DNA of 64,000 bases. It comes from Agriotes lineatus. Lineage: Eukaryota > Arthropoda > Insecta > Coleoptera > Elateridae. The stretch spans positions 172,828,015-172,892,014 of the forward strand of contig OW679195.1 in the NCBI GenBank assembly GCA_940337035.1. Direction: 5' to 3'. A program made the translations under genes and the position numbers. Positions 14,001 through 25,800 of the stretch are shown piece by piece (the stretch's first letter is position 1; every line of letters starts with the position of its first letter). The notes under the pieces are model-generated. The model worked only from the letters and a program-made list of their open reading frames with translations, did no database searches and was not told where the DNA came from.

Positions 14001-16684
14001 AATAAATCGCGCCCGTTTTGGATGCCGCTTAGTGTATTAAATGGAACCTAAAGCACCTGCTACTTCCTTTTAAATATTTTTAATTTCACCTTTTACCTCT
14101 ACGAAAAAACCTTTTAACATGTTTCATGCGCGTGGAATTTTGTCTCTGTTATGTAAACTTCAATTTCTGATATATTACATTTCATTTTCATTTAACTTTC
14201 TATATTAGAACTATACACTTAACATTCAACTCGCGACAAATTTGCCATTCTACGCTATCATGTGACGTCAAAATCTAAGTAGAAGTCCCAGGTTTCATCT
14301 ACAATTACAAATTTGACCATGAAGCTATTGTTTAAAGCTTTAAAAAAAAAAGAAAATTCAATACTTTCCTAACTTCCATATAAACCGTAATCTAAATACA
14401 ATTTCAACAAGGTTTAACAATCTCAACTTGCAATTCGAATAGTTTCAGAGAAGTAATGAAAGTTTATAAAATTCCCTGAGGTTTGCAGACATCGCCAAGG
14501 CTTTTAGTCTCTTTCCTTTAAAGGAGGAATCGTAAGGTCGCCAGCGGTTCTTCATGCAGCGATAATCAGCTGATTGCCTTTGCTCCAAACATGGTCTCAA
14601 GAACGTGACAGTAACTTGTTGCCATGATTATCCTCCATCGTATTCTGATAAATCTTCAGAAAATTGGACCGTTCTTGCCATTGACCTCGGCTTGCTCATT
14701 AGCCCTAACCACAGCGTTGCTTGTGATTTTTTCCTCTGAAACCTATACTTTTCTACCAGGAAATGTGCAAAGCGTCGTTTCAATGTCATTAGGCCAAATC
14801 GGACTCATATCGTGATCATCTTGGGAATTTATATTTGCCTAATTGACGGTTGACTTTGTTAATTAACGAGTTTCTACATGAAGGAATGACGAAAGAACCG
14901 CTAACGTTGGCACTGTCGCCGCTTTGCTGCAACAACCACATGTTTTGAAATAGATGTGTGAAGTGTAATATTTCACGAAAGATTAAACCACGCAACGTTA
15001 CAGCTGTGAAGTGAAAACGCATAATTATGAAATTAGCAACAATGCGAAGCATACGTCGTGAGCAGGACATAAGAGTCATAAGACACCATTTTTGTCCACA
15101 GAACTAGTTTTTCTACTTTTCAATTTTAGTTATTAGAAAAAGTCAATTACAAGGTTGGCAAACAAGTAACACATTAGTAAAAACAAATATTTTTTAAACG
15201 ACATTCCTCTCGCTGCTTCCTTAATTTATATTATCCGATAGCAACCAAAGCTTGTTTGCACAGGAATTTAATTTTTCGTTCATTATTTGCACAAGGCATT
15301 TATTCCCAATAAACTATTCTTGTGATTTGAATTCAAAATTATAAACAAGTTAAATAAAAAAAAACCATCAGAGTACTTTAAATGTTGATTTCAGGACAAT
15401 AATTTTTAACAAAGACTTTTACATTATTGGTCACAATTTCACGTGATTTACATATTTTATTTTGTAACCCCAACCTTGTTTTATTTTCCATTTAATTATT
15501 ATTGGTTGTTTATTGATACGAGGTATATACAGGAGTCTATAACGCCCTAGGGCGTAAAATCGGGCATAATGATTACGTCCGCTCGTTATGCCTCTTAAGA
15601 CTGAGACTTGTGAGTGTTTTACAAGTTGAGAAAACGTCTGATGCACCGCAGGCATTAATTGAAGTTTAAACCCCTCGGGTATAAACATCTTCATACTGAT
15701 ATTGGTACTTAAATAACTATACTGACCCTCAATAGCTGGCGTATAAAGTTACTAAGGAGTATAATAAACATAGCGACATAGCAACCATAACACTCCAAAA
15801 ATTCACAGCGCCAGCGCTAGTACAACGATGACATTGGGCTTGTGCTCAAAATACTAAATTCTTTAATATTTCGTAATACATAAATAACTATTATAGACGT
15901 CACATTTTAGTTACAGCTCATCGACTTTTTTCAATGGGAATCCACCTTTTTATGACGGATTTGCATAGAACCCAAATTTTTCAAACCGAATATATATGAA
16001 CTTAAACAGTACGACTTAAAATATAACAATTTTGGGACACATCTTGAGCTTCAGAAGATAAACAAAAATCAAATAATTGTAAATTTTTGCAAAGCTTTAT
16101 AATATGTATTTAGTTCTACTTTTTTATTTTAACAATTACAAATTCAGTTTTTATTATATACATTCGGCTTTACAATATCACGCTTTATCCAAATCCGCTA
16201 TAAGAACTAAGAGCTCCACACTTTTAAAAATTTAATTACGTCATAACTAGAAACTATTACTAAAAACAAAAATGGATGATAAACTCCAAATGGTGGCCGG
16301 TAAATATGAAGCTTTTGTTGAAAACAATCTTGCACTATCAATATTTTTCTTTTTAACCGCTGTATTGTAAACATCAGTGATTATTACAATATTGACATCC
16401 TTTATTGGCATTTAGTAGATAGGATTTAGACACTAGGAAATATCTATAAGCTAATAAGTTTAAATGTAAAAACATGAGCATAACTATGAACAAATTTAAT
16501 GATTTGCTTTCTATGTGAAAAATAAATATAGAAATGTTTACAATACTTAAATTGCAAGGAAAAAATTATAAAATGATTTTATAAAAAATATTACATAAAG
16601 AACATCGAATCGTAGTTTTCGCAATATGTAAAAACAATACAGGTTTAACTTTTGCATTAAAGAAATTTATTATTAAAAGTTAAC
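8077..16684. other. Intron 3 (left part), mostly unique AT-rich DNA
   Basis: No gene seen. The stretches around 13,640-13,940 and 14,460-15,080 have more balanced composition than their surroundings and contain TAATTA/TTAATTAAC homeodomain-like cores, so they could be conserved intronic elements; this is inference from composition only. Small GC-rich hairpins occur at 15,542-15,553 (CGCCCTAGGGCG palindrome) and 15,564-15,600. Confidence 0.4.
10640..10885. repeat. GC-rich hairpin-type repeat, relative of the 2.37-kb and 15.55-kb patches
   Basis: This block holds several short inverted motifs (GGGCCATAA, TTACGGCCC, GCGGGCC) and ends in ATGCCCTTGGTACATAA (10,861-10,877), the reverse complement of 2,373-2,389. 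The motif GCATAACG recurs on one strand here and at 15.55 kb. Probably a degenerate non-autonomous element family; its boundaries are uncertain. Confidence 0.35.
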
Positions 16685-16693
16685 CACAAAGAT

Positions 16694-17257
16694 GTTATTC
16701 TTGTTAACATAGAATTTCGGCTTAGACGGAGTAGTCTTTGTGAAGAAACACCCAGCATTATCTGGCTTAATCTGCCTTAGTTTTAAGCTTAGTAAATGTG
16801 GACTCCTGTGATACACGATCTAAAGCATTACAACCACTGTGCGTCATACGGTTAAGCTCCACGGATTACGCTACACTTGAACTACCAATCAGCGTTACGT
16901 CGCTCAAAGCGGCTGGCACAGAGGACTATAAATAGCTCCACACCGACCTTCAGTTATTAGTGCGAGTTTTGCTCTGATGATGCAAGCTACAAAGTCTTGC
17001 GAAACGTTAGTCAATATGGGTACACAAACAGCGACAAGGCCAAATCCGCCTAAGTAGCCTCGTTCTCAAGGTACTCAAATAACACGTGCCACCAAAGAGC
17101 ATGGCCATCGGGTAGATCCCTGCTCGAGTTCACAAGGTGCAAGGCACATTAAGCCAGAGAATGTTGGGTGTTTACACACCAAAAAGGCTACACGGTCTAA
17201 GCCGAAACGTTATGTTAACAAGAATAATTCGAGTAACCGCGAAAGCCTCAAACAGCA
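16694..17257 (+). mobile_element. Penelope-like 3' remnant in inverted-repeat form
   Basis: Arms of about 85 bp (16,695-16,778 and 17,141-17,227) are imperfect reverse complements ending in TTATTCTTGTTAACAT. To the right of the second arm is a one-sided tail (17,228-17,257) containing CGCGAAAGCCTCAAA, very like the tail of the Penelope element at 62,390-62,424. The flanks CACAAAGAT (16,685-16,693) and CACAAAAAT (17,258-17,266) look like a 9-bp target duplication with one change. The centre carries a TATA box (TATAAATA, 16,927-16,934), an initiator-like TTCAGTT (16,949-16,955) and a hammerhead-like motif, the same order as in the 3' region of the large Penelope copy. No coding sequence remains. 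Confidence 0.55.
16974..17012 (+). ncRNA. Hammerhead-ribozyme-like motif
   Basis: CTGATGA (16,974-16,980), one unpaired T, stem II GCAAG/CTTGC (16,982-16,986 with 16,996-17,000), then GAAAC (17,001-17,005) and GTTAGTC. The last part fits a minimal stem III of two pairs (AC with GT) and a cleavable C. Pairing for stem I is weak, and the extra base after CTGATGA departs from the consensus core, so activity is doubtful. Penelope-like elements are known to carry hammerhead motifs. Confidence 0.5.
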
Positions 17258-17429
17258 CAAAAATTTGAATGATTGTCTTAGGAGGTACCGATTTCCTCAA
17301 TGTTAAGAGCTCACTTACACACACAGTTGCCAGTTCAGTCACTGCATATGGTTATCGGTTTTCCTATTCACTCATTCCTATTATTTTCTGAACTTGTTAA
17401 GTTTTGAGACAATTTTCTGTTTATATTTT

Positions 17430-18869
17430 ATATATATATATACATATCTTGCCTGGATCTGCGATATATTTTTTTCATGAGTCGTTTGATGATCTGCTCC
17501 ACACTGACAACACCACTTAGTTCTTTGTGTATTTGATTAATGCGGACAAACCAGGGAGCATTAACTGAAATTCTCAAAATCTTATTCTGAAAAATTTGTA
17601 GCTTTCTTAGATTCGTTTTCGGTGTGATGCTCTAGACAGGACAAACATAGGTCACAATCAGCGTTAGAAGTGTTAGGTAAAGTAGGATTGTGCATTCCTT
17701 GCGAAGAAGTGTGTTGTCGATCAGGGGGATACAGTAGTTTCAGCATGTTATTTCCTAAATTGAGTTTGTTGTTCACGTGATGACACCAAGTCAATCACTA
17801 GACACTGAACACTAGTCCAGGTACACTCAAAGATATTTAATAGCCGTATCATTACAGTTCCAGGGGATAACTTTTCGATTTATGCGACTACTGTAGTATT
17901 TGTTTGTGGTTGTATTGTTTGGTGTTCACTTAGCAGGATTTAGTGTAATACATCATATGTTGAACCACTTACCTAGTGAGTTGATAGCTATGTATAAGTC
18001 AATGCTGTACATATCTATTTTACGTGGAGTTTGGTAGCTTAGGCTGTTTAGCTGATTTTTTTTACGTGAAAGTATCTTTGTTCTTCTGTCATTATCTCCT
18101 AGTTCTAACTTCTTGCTTAATTTGCTTAATTATGTACAAAGCGGGACATTTGGATTACTCGTTTTTCTAGTCTTATAGGGTTTGGTTGAAGCATGTATAG
18201 AGTCGTCGATTGCTTTTGTAAACATCTGCATATGGTTGTTAATTTGTCAGTGCTTCATATCTGGAGTGGATTGTGTAGTTGTGCGTGTAAATGTCTGCTC
18301 CAATTTACGTATCCTGTTATCATTCTACGAATGGATGGTCTTCTATAGATGGTGCAAAGGTAAATTTGATTAACACTTACACATGGATAACTGGAGTTTA
18401 ATTCGGGAATTACTGGTAGTTGAATGTGCACATGGACATTTTTTGATAACATAATATCCAATACGTCAGGCTGGTAGTCGCCTATGTATACTCACTTGGA
18501 GCAACTATCTGCATTTGGCGCTTTGCTGCAATATCATTCAGCTTTTTACCACTTGGGTTATTTGCACGACATCCCCATAAGGTATTCTGTCTCCTATGCC
18601 TAGTGTTGGCCCACTGTATCAGAGAGGTTTTATAAATTGCTTTCATTTAGAGTCTTGTTGGGCTGTTTGTAAACTGTTGCAATTTTGCGTATTTATTGGC
18701 AATGTTGATAGTGATGGATATTGTTTCAAAACTGCTAACTGTTGCATCTATTGCGCTGCTATATGCTCTAGTTGTCGCTTTATAACCATGGCGCCTTCTC
18801 GCCATGCATTTTCAACTCGTTTATTTTAGCGACTGTGAACTTAAAAATAGCTGGACGTAAGTTATTCAT
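17430..18869 (-). pseudogene. Jockey ORF2 (endonuclease-RT) pseudogene with internal deletion
   Basis: Recognisable pieces in order: an N-terminus with FKFTVAKINELK; the endonuclease part TLWGCRANNPSGKKLNDIAA; the end of the endonuclease, QPDVLDIMLSKNV followed by PVIPELNSS (about 18,395-18,480); a long jump; and then late RT segments around 17,800-18,000, HHVNNKLNLGNNMLKLLYP (near 17,740-17,790) and the C-terminal FQNKILRISVNAPWFVRINQ (about 17,520-17,582). The YADD region is absent. Frames change repeatedly. Clearly a dead copy. Confidence 0.7.
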
Positions 18870-19936
18870 TAAGGATATTTGGGCGAAAGGGCTAATATGA
18901 AGGATTTATTATGGGGTACGATATCAGTAATTAATTGTTTGAGCAATTGTAGAATCCCATCATTATTGAACGGGGGAGGTTGTGAGACTGATTCTTGAGT
19001 TTGGTAAGAATTTTATTGTGCAGCTGGACTGTAACCTTGATTTGGTGACGAGAAAAATTGTCGGGATATCAATTTTTGTGTTGCCATGCCTTGCTTTTGC
19101 AGTTCTATATGATGGGGGTATCCTCTGTAATTGACTGGATGGTCCTCGACATAGTTCACGCGTTTGGGAAAACCGTTGGGTTTTTTGTTACAGTAATTTG
19201 TACATTGATTTGGTAGATAGTCCTCTGCATTTTACGCAGCGCGGTTTAGCTGCACAATAATTTTTAGAGTGTCCAAACCTTTGGCACTTGCGGCATTTTG
19301 GGATGTTATCAGCCTTTTTTCTTACTTAGACTGTTACAATTCAGTGAATAATCTCTTCAGCTACATCATTCGATATTAAGATAACGGTGTGAATTGGTAT
19401 CGGACGTTTATCTCTGTTGATTAAGAACGTTGAGTTTTTTTAACAGTAAATTCCTGGCTGAAAGTGTTTCTTTGACTTCGCTGTCGGTTAATGAAATCGG
19501 CACATTTATGAAAATTACCGAAAAAAGGTTTCCATTAAAACTATAGATGGTGTGGAATTGGACTAGATTATATAGAATTTTTTTAGATTTTGATATTCAT
19601 CGTGTGACGTACCTAGGTAGCTGATGCTGTAGGGTGTTGAGAATTGTTTATTTTCTATGATTTGTTTTGTTTGATATCCGTTATTATGTACTTCCTTGTA
19701 GTTATTGACGTTGCAAATGAACATTGGCGGTACTTTAATTTGATGTGTTGTTATTGGTTTCTTGACTTAGGTACTGATGGGAAGCTATTTTCAGTGGTAC
19801 TTTGTATAGATAGAGGATAATATCGGTTAGCTGTAATCAAGTCGTCAGGATGCCATTGGTAGCGTTTTATTAATAAATACTTCATTTGTGGGTGGCGTTA
19901 GTTGGCCAACTTTAAATTTGAGCTGTTAATTTCCAT
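18869..19936 (-). pseudogene. Jockey ORF1 (gag-like, zinc-knuckle) pseudogene
   Basis: Reading from the ATG at 19,936, a low-complexity leader is followed by VPPMFICNVNNYKEV (about 19,680-19,730), the segment that precedes zinc fingers in Jockey gag proteins, then by the knuckle CRKCQRFGHSKNYC and part of a second, PRCVKC (about 19,220-19,310). The frame is broken by several stops and frameshifts. It ends at TAA 18,869-18,871. In the family this protein binds element RNA; this copy cannot be functional. Confidence 0.7.
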
Positions 19937-20087
19937 TATTTGTACAGGGTTAAGTGAATTTGTGCGTTTTTCGGACTTGTGTTGTTCACTAATGCATTAT
20001 AATTTATTTGGAATGTCAAGAAAATTAATTTTGCTAAATAAAATAAAAACATTAAATTTTGAATTATTTTCTCAAATAAAACTATAG

Positions 20088-20106
20088 CCCCCCCCCCCCC
20101 CCCCCC
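20088..20106. repeat. Homopolymer of 19 C
   Basis: An uninterrupted C19 run in AT-rich DNA, just upstream (on the minus strand) of the Jockey ORF1 relic. Such runs are prone to sequencing length errors. Confidence 0.95.
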
Positions 20107-20776
20107 AATCACTTTTTATATTGTATTGAAAGTTATGGGTTTTTTGCTAACTACCGACTAGCACCATTTCTATTTGTATTCTTTGGTTTCTACTATAAAC
20201 CGAATATTCGCTGCTTAATACGATTAGCATACATTTAAGTGGCGAAAGTCACGGCTATTTAGCTGGTCACGTTAATTACTTCACAGTTCCAAAAAGTTGC
20301 CATAATCGCAAAATCGACAACTTCAAGCTGTGGTGACCCACATAAAATCACAAACGTTTACCTTTAAAGGCGCGAAAGTGAGACTAAAAACTATTTCGCG
20401 CTTAACACTAACGTCATAGGCATTTTTAGAGACAAATATACTGAACATTTAGCTAAACAATTAAGATAATCCACCTGGAATCGTAGAATCGTCGCTCGCT
20501 TTTATGTAAACATTTTTAAATAATTATTGTACACAAAAAATAATTTCAGCATAATATGAAGATTAGGAAACTACATACAGCTGATTCTTGTCAACCTTTC
20601 AATTGCCCTTTTTTGCAATTGAATTGTAGGTAATATTTTAATAGGTTCATTAAATAGAGCAGAACGACGTTCGTTTCTTTCATTCATATCGCGGTTTGTT
20701 TAGACTAAATATTGCCTTTAAAAAGTCATCTTCCAGTTAAATCATTTATTTCTGTGAGTATTATAATGATACGTAC

Positions 20777-20831
20777 TTGAAGAAGATGGCGGTGGAATGT
20801 TGGCAGCATCGACGGCAGTGTATGTAAAAAC
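20777..20831 (-). CDS. ZP-domain protein, exon 3 (end of signal peptide and Pro/Ser linker)
   Basis: A 55-bp exon, 18 codons plus one base, reading VFTYTAVDAANIPPPSSS. The acceptor is a run of T followed by CAG at 20,832-20,834 and the donor is AA followed by GTACGT (20,771-20,776). Its first codons continue the hydrophobic core begun in exon 2, and the likely signal-peptidase site lies after AVDA. The leftover base A joins GT of exon 4 to make Ser in the correct ZP frame. The exon is tiny and would be overlooked alone; the phase match on both sides and the completed signal peptide are the support. The join still needs transcript evidence. Confidence 0.72.
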
Positions 20832-23800
20832 CTGAAAAAATGCGAAATTACAAAACATATTCATTATTACAATCCTAATATTTTATAACATTGGTTTTTG
20901 TAGGCCAATTGGCCAGAAGGAAATGAACAAAGGATGTTAGAGGACTCTTACTTTCTCCAATAGATTCAATATCCATGTGAATAATTTTTTCCAGGTGCAG
21001 AACAGTAATGTATCGTCACCTGCTTTCCTCAGCAGTCTCATAATGTTGTAATGTGCGTAAATAGCGTTTTTACAACATATAATTTAAAATAATTACTAAC
21101 CAAATGATTAAATATGAGTCAAGCAAACATAACCTGAACGTTAATAAGAAACGGTTGTTATCTATTTTCAAATCATTAAAACGCACATTAAAGCGTTGTT
21201 AAACTACGAAAATAAATAGTACTCAAGACCGACAGGGCTTTTGAACGTCATATTCATTTCACAACAGCTTTCTTTGCAGCATAGCCCGAGGAAGTAGTAA
21301 AAGTTATCTTTCGTTTTGTTCTCCATACAATGGCACCGACGTAATCAATACCCGACGTTTTCTTCTTGAGACGTTGATCTCCGGTTTTTAATTATTTCCA
21401 GATACTTATGCTAAATGAGTCAGATTGAGAACAGCTTCTTGCGAGCAACCTTGAGGATCGCCCAAGACCATAAAAATGACGTAACTCGCTTGGACTGCCT
21501 TGGCAAGTGTCTTATATTGATGACTTCCATTATCCTTGCTTTGTTGGAAATGCAGGGAATCGAGGAAACAGATAAGAATAATTATGCTTAATTGCTGTTT
21601 TGCATAGCGGAAATGGTCTCATCAGTTTGATCACTCGCTCCTCAGCTAAATAACAAGAGTTTAAATGTTTTTCAGCAGTACTGTAACTTCTCAAAATGGA
21701 AATTAATTAAATTTACAACGTAAACGGATAATGGTATGACAGTCGAAAAATCATCTTATCCCATACAATTACGTAAACAATCATCCTCTACAGTAGTATT
21801 ATTTTATTCAAACTACAATAACTGAAAAAGTGAAAGTATCACAAATAGAACTTATGGATTGGGACAACTTCATAAATTCAATTGTTAATGTAGCAACCAA
21901 CAAAACTTGTTTTTCGTGTTTTCAGTTTAACAAAGACAAAAATCAAACCAGCACTACCAATAAATACCACATTTAACTGTTCCAATCCGGAATGAATTGT
22001 TTCCAACCATTCACTTATCTAGGAAAGGCTAACAGATTTTATAGCAAACTTTGAGGTATTCTGCCATAGTGCAATGCAAAACTAATAATAAGAAATATAA
22101 AAAAACTATTTTATCTGTTTAGCTACCAAATGGTACACTCTTTGATTATTTCTAAATTAATATGTCACACTTGTTTTGCACAGCGAAAGCAATAAATTAG
22201 CTGTAAAGTGTCTCTGGAAACTTTTCGAATATTTTAAATCAGTTTAAACAGTAGCGTAGCTGGAGGGTGGGCGTAAGGAAAGGCGGAATCGTTGACGTAG
22301 AAATGTAAAATACCACATTATTAGTCACTAATGCTAAAACCTGGAAATTTGTAGTTTTAACAGTAATTACAGGCTTCCCTGATTTTTTTATATTACTACA
22401 TTCGTTACTCTACATTTTACATCCAGTATTGGTCAGCAAGAAACATATTTGAAATATTAATATCATTATTGCAGTGCCTGTTTTAGCATAGTTCTCTACA
22501 GTCTCACACAATATTGAAAACTCAATTCTAACATAACAGAAGAAGCGATTATAACACCTCATGACACGTCACCACTCGACTACAGCTATATATAATTCAA
22601 CCTCTATTCAGATAAAATTTAATGCAGAGGTCGTTTGAAGGCCAAGGAAGATGGCAGGTAATATTTGATTACAAACGATGTATTTTCAGATTTCTTGCTA
22701 CATCTTCAACCAGCAGGTGCGATTTTTAATCTTTTACAGTAAGCTACGCACAAGGTTCCTTCAAATTGGCTCACAAACTTCGACTTGCACAATCCGGGTT
22801 ATATTCGGTTTGACCAGCTTTCATAATTAACACAATTATAGTCAAGGACGTGGCTGCGAAGGGGCCGATCTTTCTAGATTAATTGCAGCCTACCTTATTC
22901 CGCAAAGTTCGTTATTGTTCGCCCCGTGCAGAATGAATGCCTTGTGTAATTATTATCTTTCAAAGAAGGCTTGCGGTTCTTAATTAGTGCCTGGGATGGA
23001 AACATGTAGGATTAATAAGCCTTCGAGTCTATTTATTTGCTTCTGATTCCTATCCTCACACTTTGAATTGGCTTCTGGAAATATATCCAGGTGGTTCAAA
23101 TGTTTGTAAAATTTTCAAGTAAAGCAAACTTTAATATTTAAAATATGCATTTAACAATGAACCTTGTACACATTTTCAAAAGCTTTTAGGTTAATGCTTG
23201 CACCTGAGGGCGCTTGTTTCTGTGCGAAATCGCATTTTACAAAACAGCTATATAATAATGGCTTGTTTTTTACGTTTCACCGTAATTGTGAAACTTTCCA
23301 TTTCATTTTTATTTATGGCCTGAGCTTCGTTTTCTTATGTGTTGGTAGCTAGAGGGGAATTCTAGCCATATAATACAAACAATACAATATAACTCAAATG
23401 ATCTTGGATTGACTGACACTGCCGAGTTTTATATTATACACATCTTTTACATAATAATCCGATCATAAAACCGACAGGTATTCAATTTACCTTTCGAAAT
23501 GAAACATGATATTCTGTTTTCGTTACAAGAAGACACAACTCTGTGTGTCGTTAATCGCTTTCCATCTCGAACGTCTTTGTAATGGCCGACCATCTGTCGT
23601 TCTTGGTGATGTAATCCTTTGGAGGTTCAGTTCTAATTTGCACCTTTATTGCTTTCGCCCTCTATTTGCATCGTTGACACCTAATCCTTTCGAGACACAG
23701 TTAATCATTAACTTCTGCTAGTTGAAGATGCCGCAAAAATACTTTACAGTTTCTCGTTCAGATAAGAGCTGTAAATTACCATGTAACTTTAATTGTTAAA

Positions 23801-24199
23801 GTCATATTTACTCCATATTAGATTTAGGCGAATACGATTAGATCTCAATTAAATTTGTATTCATGATGGTAGTCAGTTAGTGAGAAATATAAAATATAAA
23901 TATTAAAACGTTTTTACATTTAAGATCACCAAGAAATCTTTTCGTTATCGTGAACTGCAAATACCTTAACCAATTTATAAAATTGTGACGAATAAAATGT
24001 TACTTGCAATATTGACTTAAATTTATACACAAATTGTCGACCTGCTAGCAGAATACAGACAATAATACACAATTATCGTATTCTTGATGTATATCAGTTC
24101 TTCTCACAACTTCCAATTTTAAGTCTTCAGAACGTTGCTTTTGGATCGACCTTAATCATTATTCACCCTGTATATGATAAACTAAGTATATTAGAAGAA
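20832..24199. other. Intron 2 (left part), unique AT-rich DNA
   Basis: No gene found. The patches 21,240-21,560, 22,830-23,060 and 23,540-23,720 have more even composition, the second with TTAATTAGTG and TAATTATTA cores, so regulatory sequence is possible but unproven. At 24,163 the motif CACCCTGTAT resembles the terminal motif of dispersed repeats seen elsewhere in the window. Confidence 0.4.
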
Positions 24200-25800
24200 A
24201 CCCAATACTTAAGTGGGGGAAATGAGAGAAGAGGTAAAGAATTGTTGAAGAAACGCTATACGAGTACAAGAAGAAACGGAAGAAAGAAATGAAGCTGGTG
24301 ATGCAACAATAACAGAAACGAACGAATCAATACAAAAAATTAAACCAGGAAAAACTTCGTGACATAACAGGGTGACACCGGAAATTGTAGATGAAGAAAA
24401 AACAATAGACCTTCTAGAATTGATAAACAACGTAAAAAGAGAGCAAGAATCCCCACAGATTGTCAAATATGAATTATAGCACCAATTTATAAGAAGAGGG
24501 ATATTCAAGAATGCAATAACTGTAGAGCCATAACATTAAAAAGTGCGTTGGGAACACAGCATACAAGAACTCTGGAATTAAGTTTTGTAGATAATCTGGA
24601 AGAAAACATAGCATCTCAAAGCGGATTCCGCAGAAGACGATATATTCAAGATCCGAGAAGATTATAAAAACAGAACAGCTAGTGGTGTGATAAAAAAAGA
24701 ACAACTGTGGTAACTGTTAAAACAAATAGGAATAGAACACGACCTTATGAAGCGTATTAAAAGCTTGTACAAAAAACATGCAGAAATGAAAGATCGAGTA
24801 CTTTTAGTACCAAAAATGAATTTTATCACGGATTCATTCGAATCCAACTAATTCATTGTAATACTGAATGAAACTAGAAAAAATGCAAAGAAGATTGAAA
24901 CTATATAAATTACTTAGGTGTTTGGAAAATGGAGAGGATAAAAGTCAATGACTTGTGCTACGCAGATGATATAGTATTACTGGGGAAGAGAGAAGGGCTC
25001 ACAAGAGAAGATTACTTAAGAGATGAACAACTGAAGGAAATAAACATGTTAATAAGTACAGATAAGACAAAGAGTATGGTAGTAAGGATATAGGATATAC
25101 AACAGAATATATCAATCGAAGATAAAAAATTGAGCAGTACAACAAAGTAAATATTTAGAAGAGAATATGAATAAAATAGAAAACCTAGAAGATGGAATAA
25201 ACGACAGTATTGTAACAATTGTATAACTTACATAATAAAAAGAAATATCGAAAGAGTTTAAAGCAGAAATCATTAAGTAATAAAATGTGTCTTATATGCT
25301 GATGTGAAATATGGACTATATTAAACAGTATAGAAATGTGATGAGAAGTATCCATTCTAAAACAGAATTAGAAATGAGACTACACTGAGCAGCCGAAGGT
25401 CGAACTGGAGCAAATAACTATACGAAAGGGGCAATTGAGATGCTTAAACCTTGTAATTATGGTGAATGGCTAGAGAATAATGAAACAAATTATGAGATAA
25501 TGAAGTGATGATTTAAGTGGGAGAAAGTAAGAAAAATAGCAGAACACGGAAGAAAGTGACGAGAAGTTTGAAGGAAAAGTATAGTACTCTAAACTCAATT
25601 CCAAACTAACCCTACATCAAAATGTAAAAGAGAGCTGGATTAAGTAAGTAATACGGCAAACTAAAAAGGAATGGGTGAGCAGAAAATGGCCAGAAAAATG
25701 TGCAGAAGAAGTTGGCGAGGAGTTTGAAGAAAAAGTGTACCCTAAACTAAATTACAAACTAACCCTACATCAAAGGGAGAAGGGTTAAATAAGTAATAAG
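24200..25800 (+). mobile_element. Degenerate RTE-like (endonuclease-reverse transcriptase) retrotransposon relic
   Basis: Translated pieces in order match the RTE-type RT layout: QKIKPGKTS.HNRVTPEIV (about 24,330-24,400), IKKRDIQ followed by NNCRAITLKS (about 24,480-24,545), IASQSGFRR (about 24,607-24,635) and NDLCYADDIVLLGKREG (about 24,948-24,998, with YADD at 24,959-24,970), then ISTDKTKSMVV. Stops and shifts are frequent. The last 250 bp contain a diverged direct duplication of about 80-100 bp (around 25,565-25,655 and 25,715-25,800, core CAAACTAACCCTACATCAAA). The clade is inferred from motif style and is similar to the element at 55-63 kb. Confidence 0.6.

Larger units (their letters stand above)
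17430..19936 (-). mobile_element. Degenerate Jockey-clade non-LTR retrotransposon
   Basis: Two reading frames in the usual Jockey order can be followed on the minus strand: a gag-like ORF1 with zinc knuckles, then an ORF2 with endonuclease and the end of the reverse transcriptase. ORF1 stop and ORF2 start overlap as TAATG at 18,867-18,871. The copy is riddled with stops and shifts, and the middle of ORF2 (most of the RT core) is deleted. It lies in the same orientation as the host gene, inside intron 3. The 3' end is placed near 17,430; no poly-A or clear target duplication was found. Confidence 0.75.

Noticed and set aside
14816..15079. Minus-strand frame of 87 codons in a more balanced-composition patch
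   Set aside because: No recognisable domain and no splice sites matching the ZP gene.
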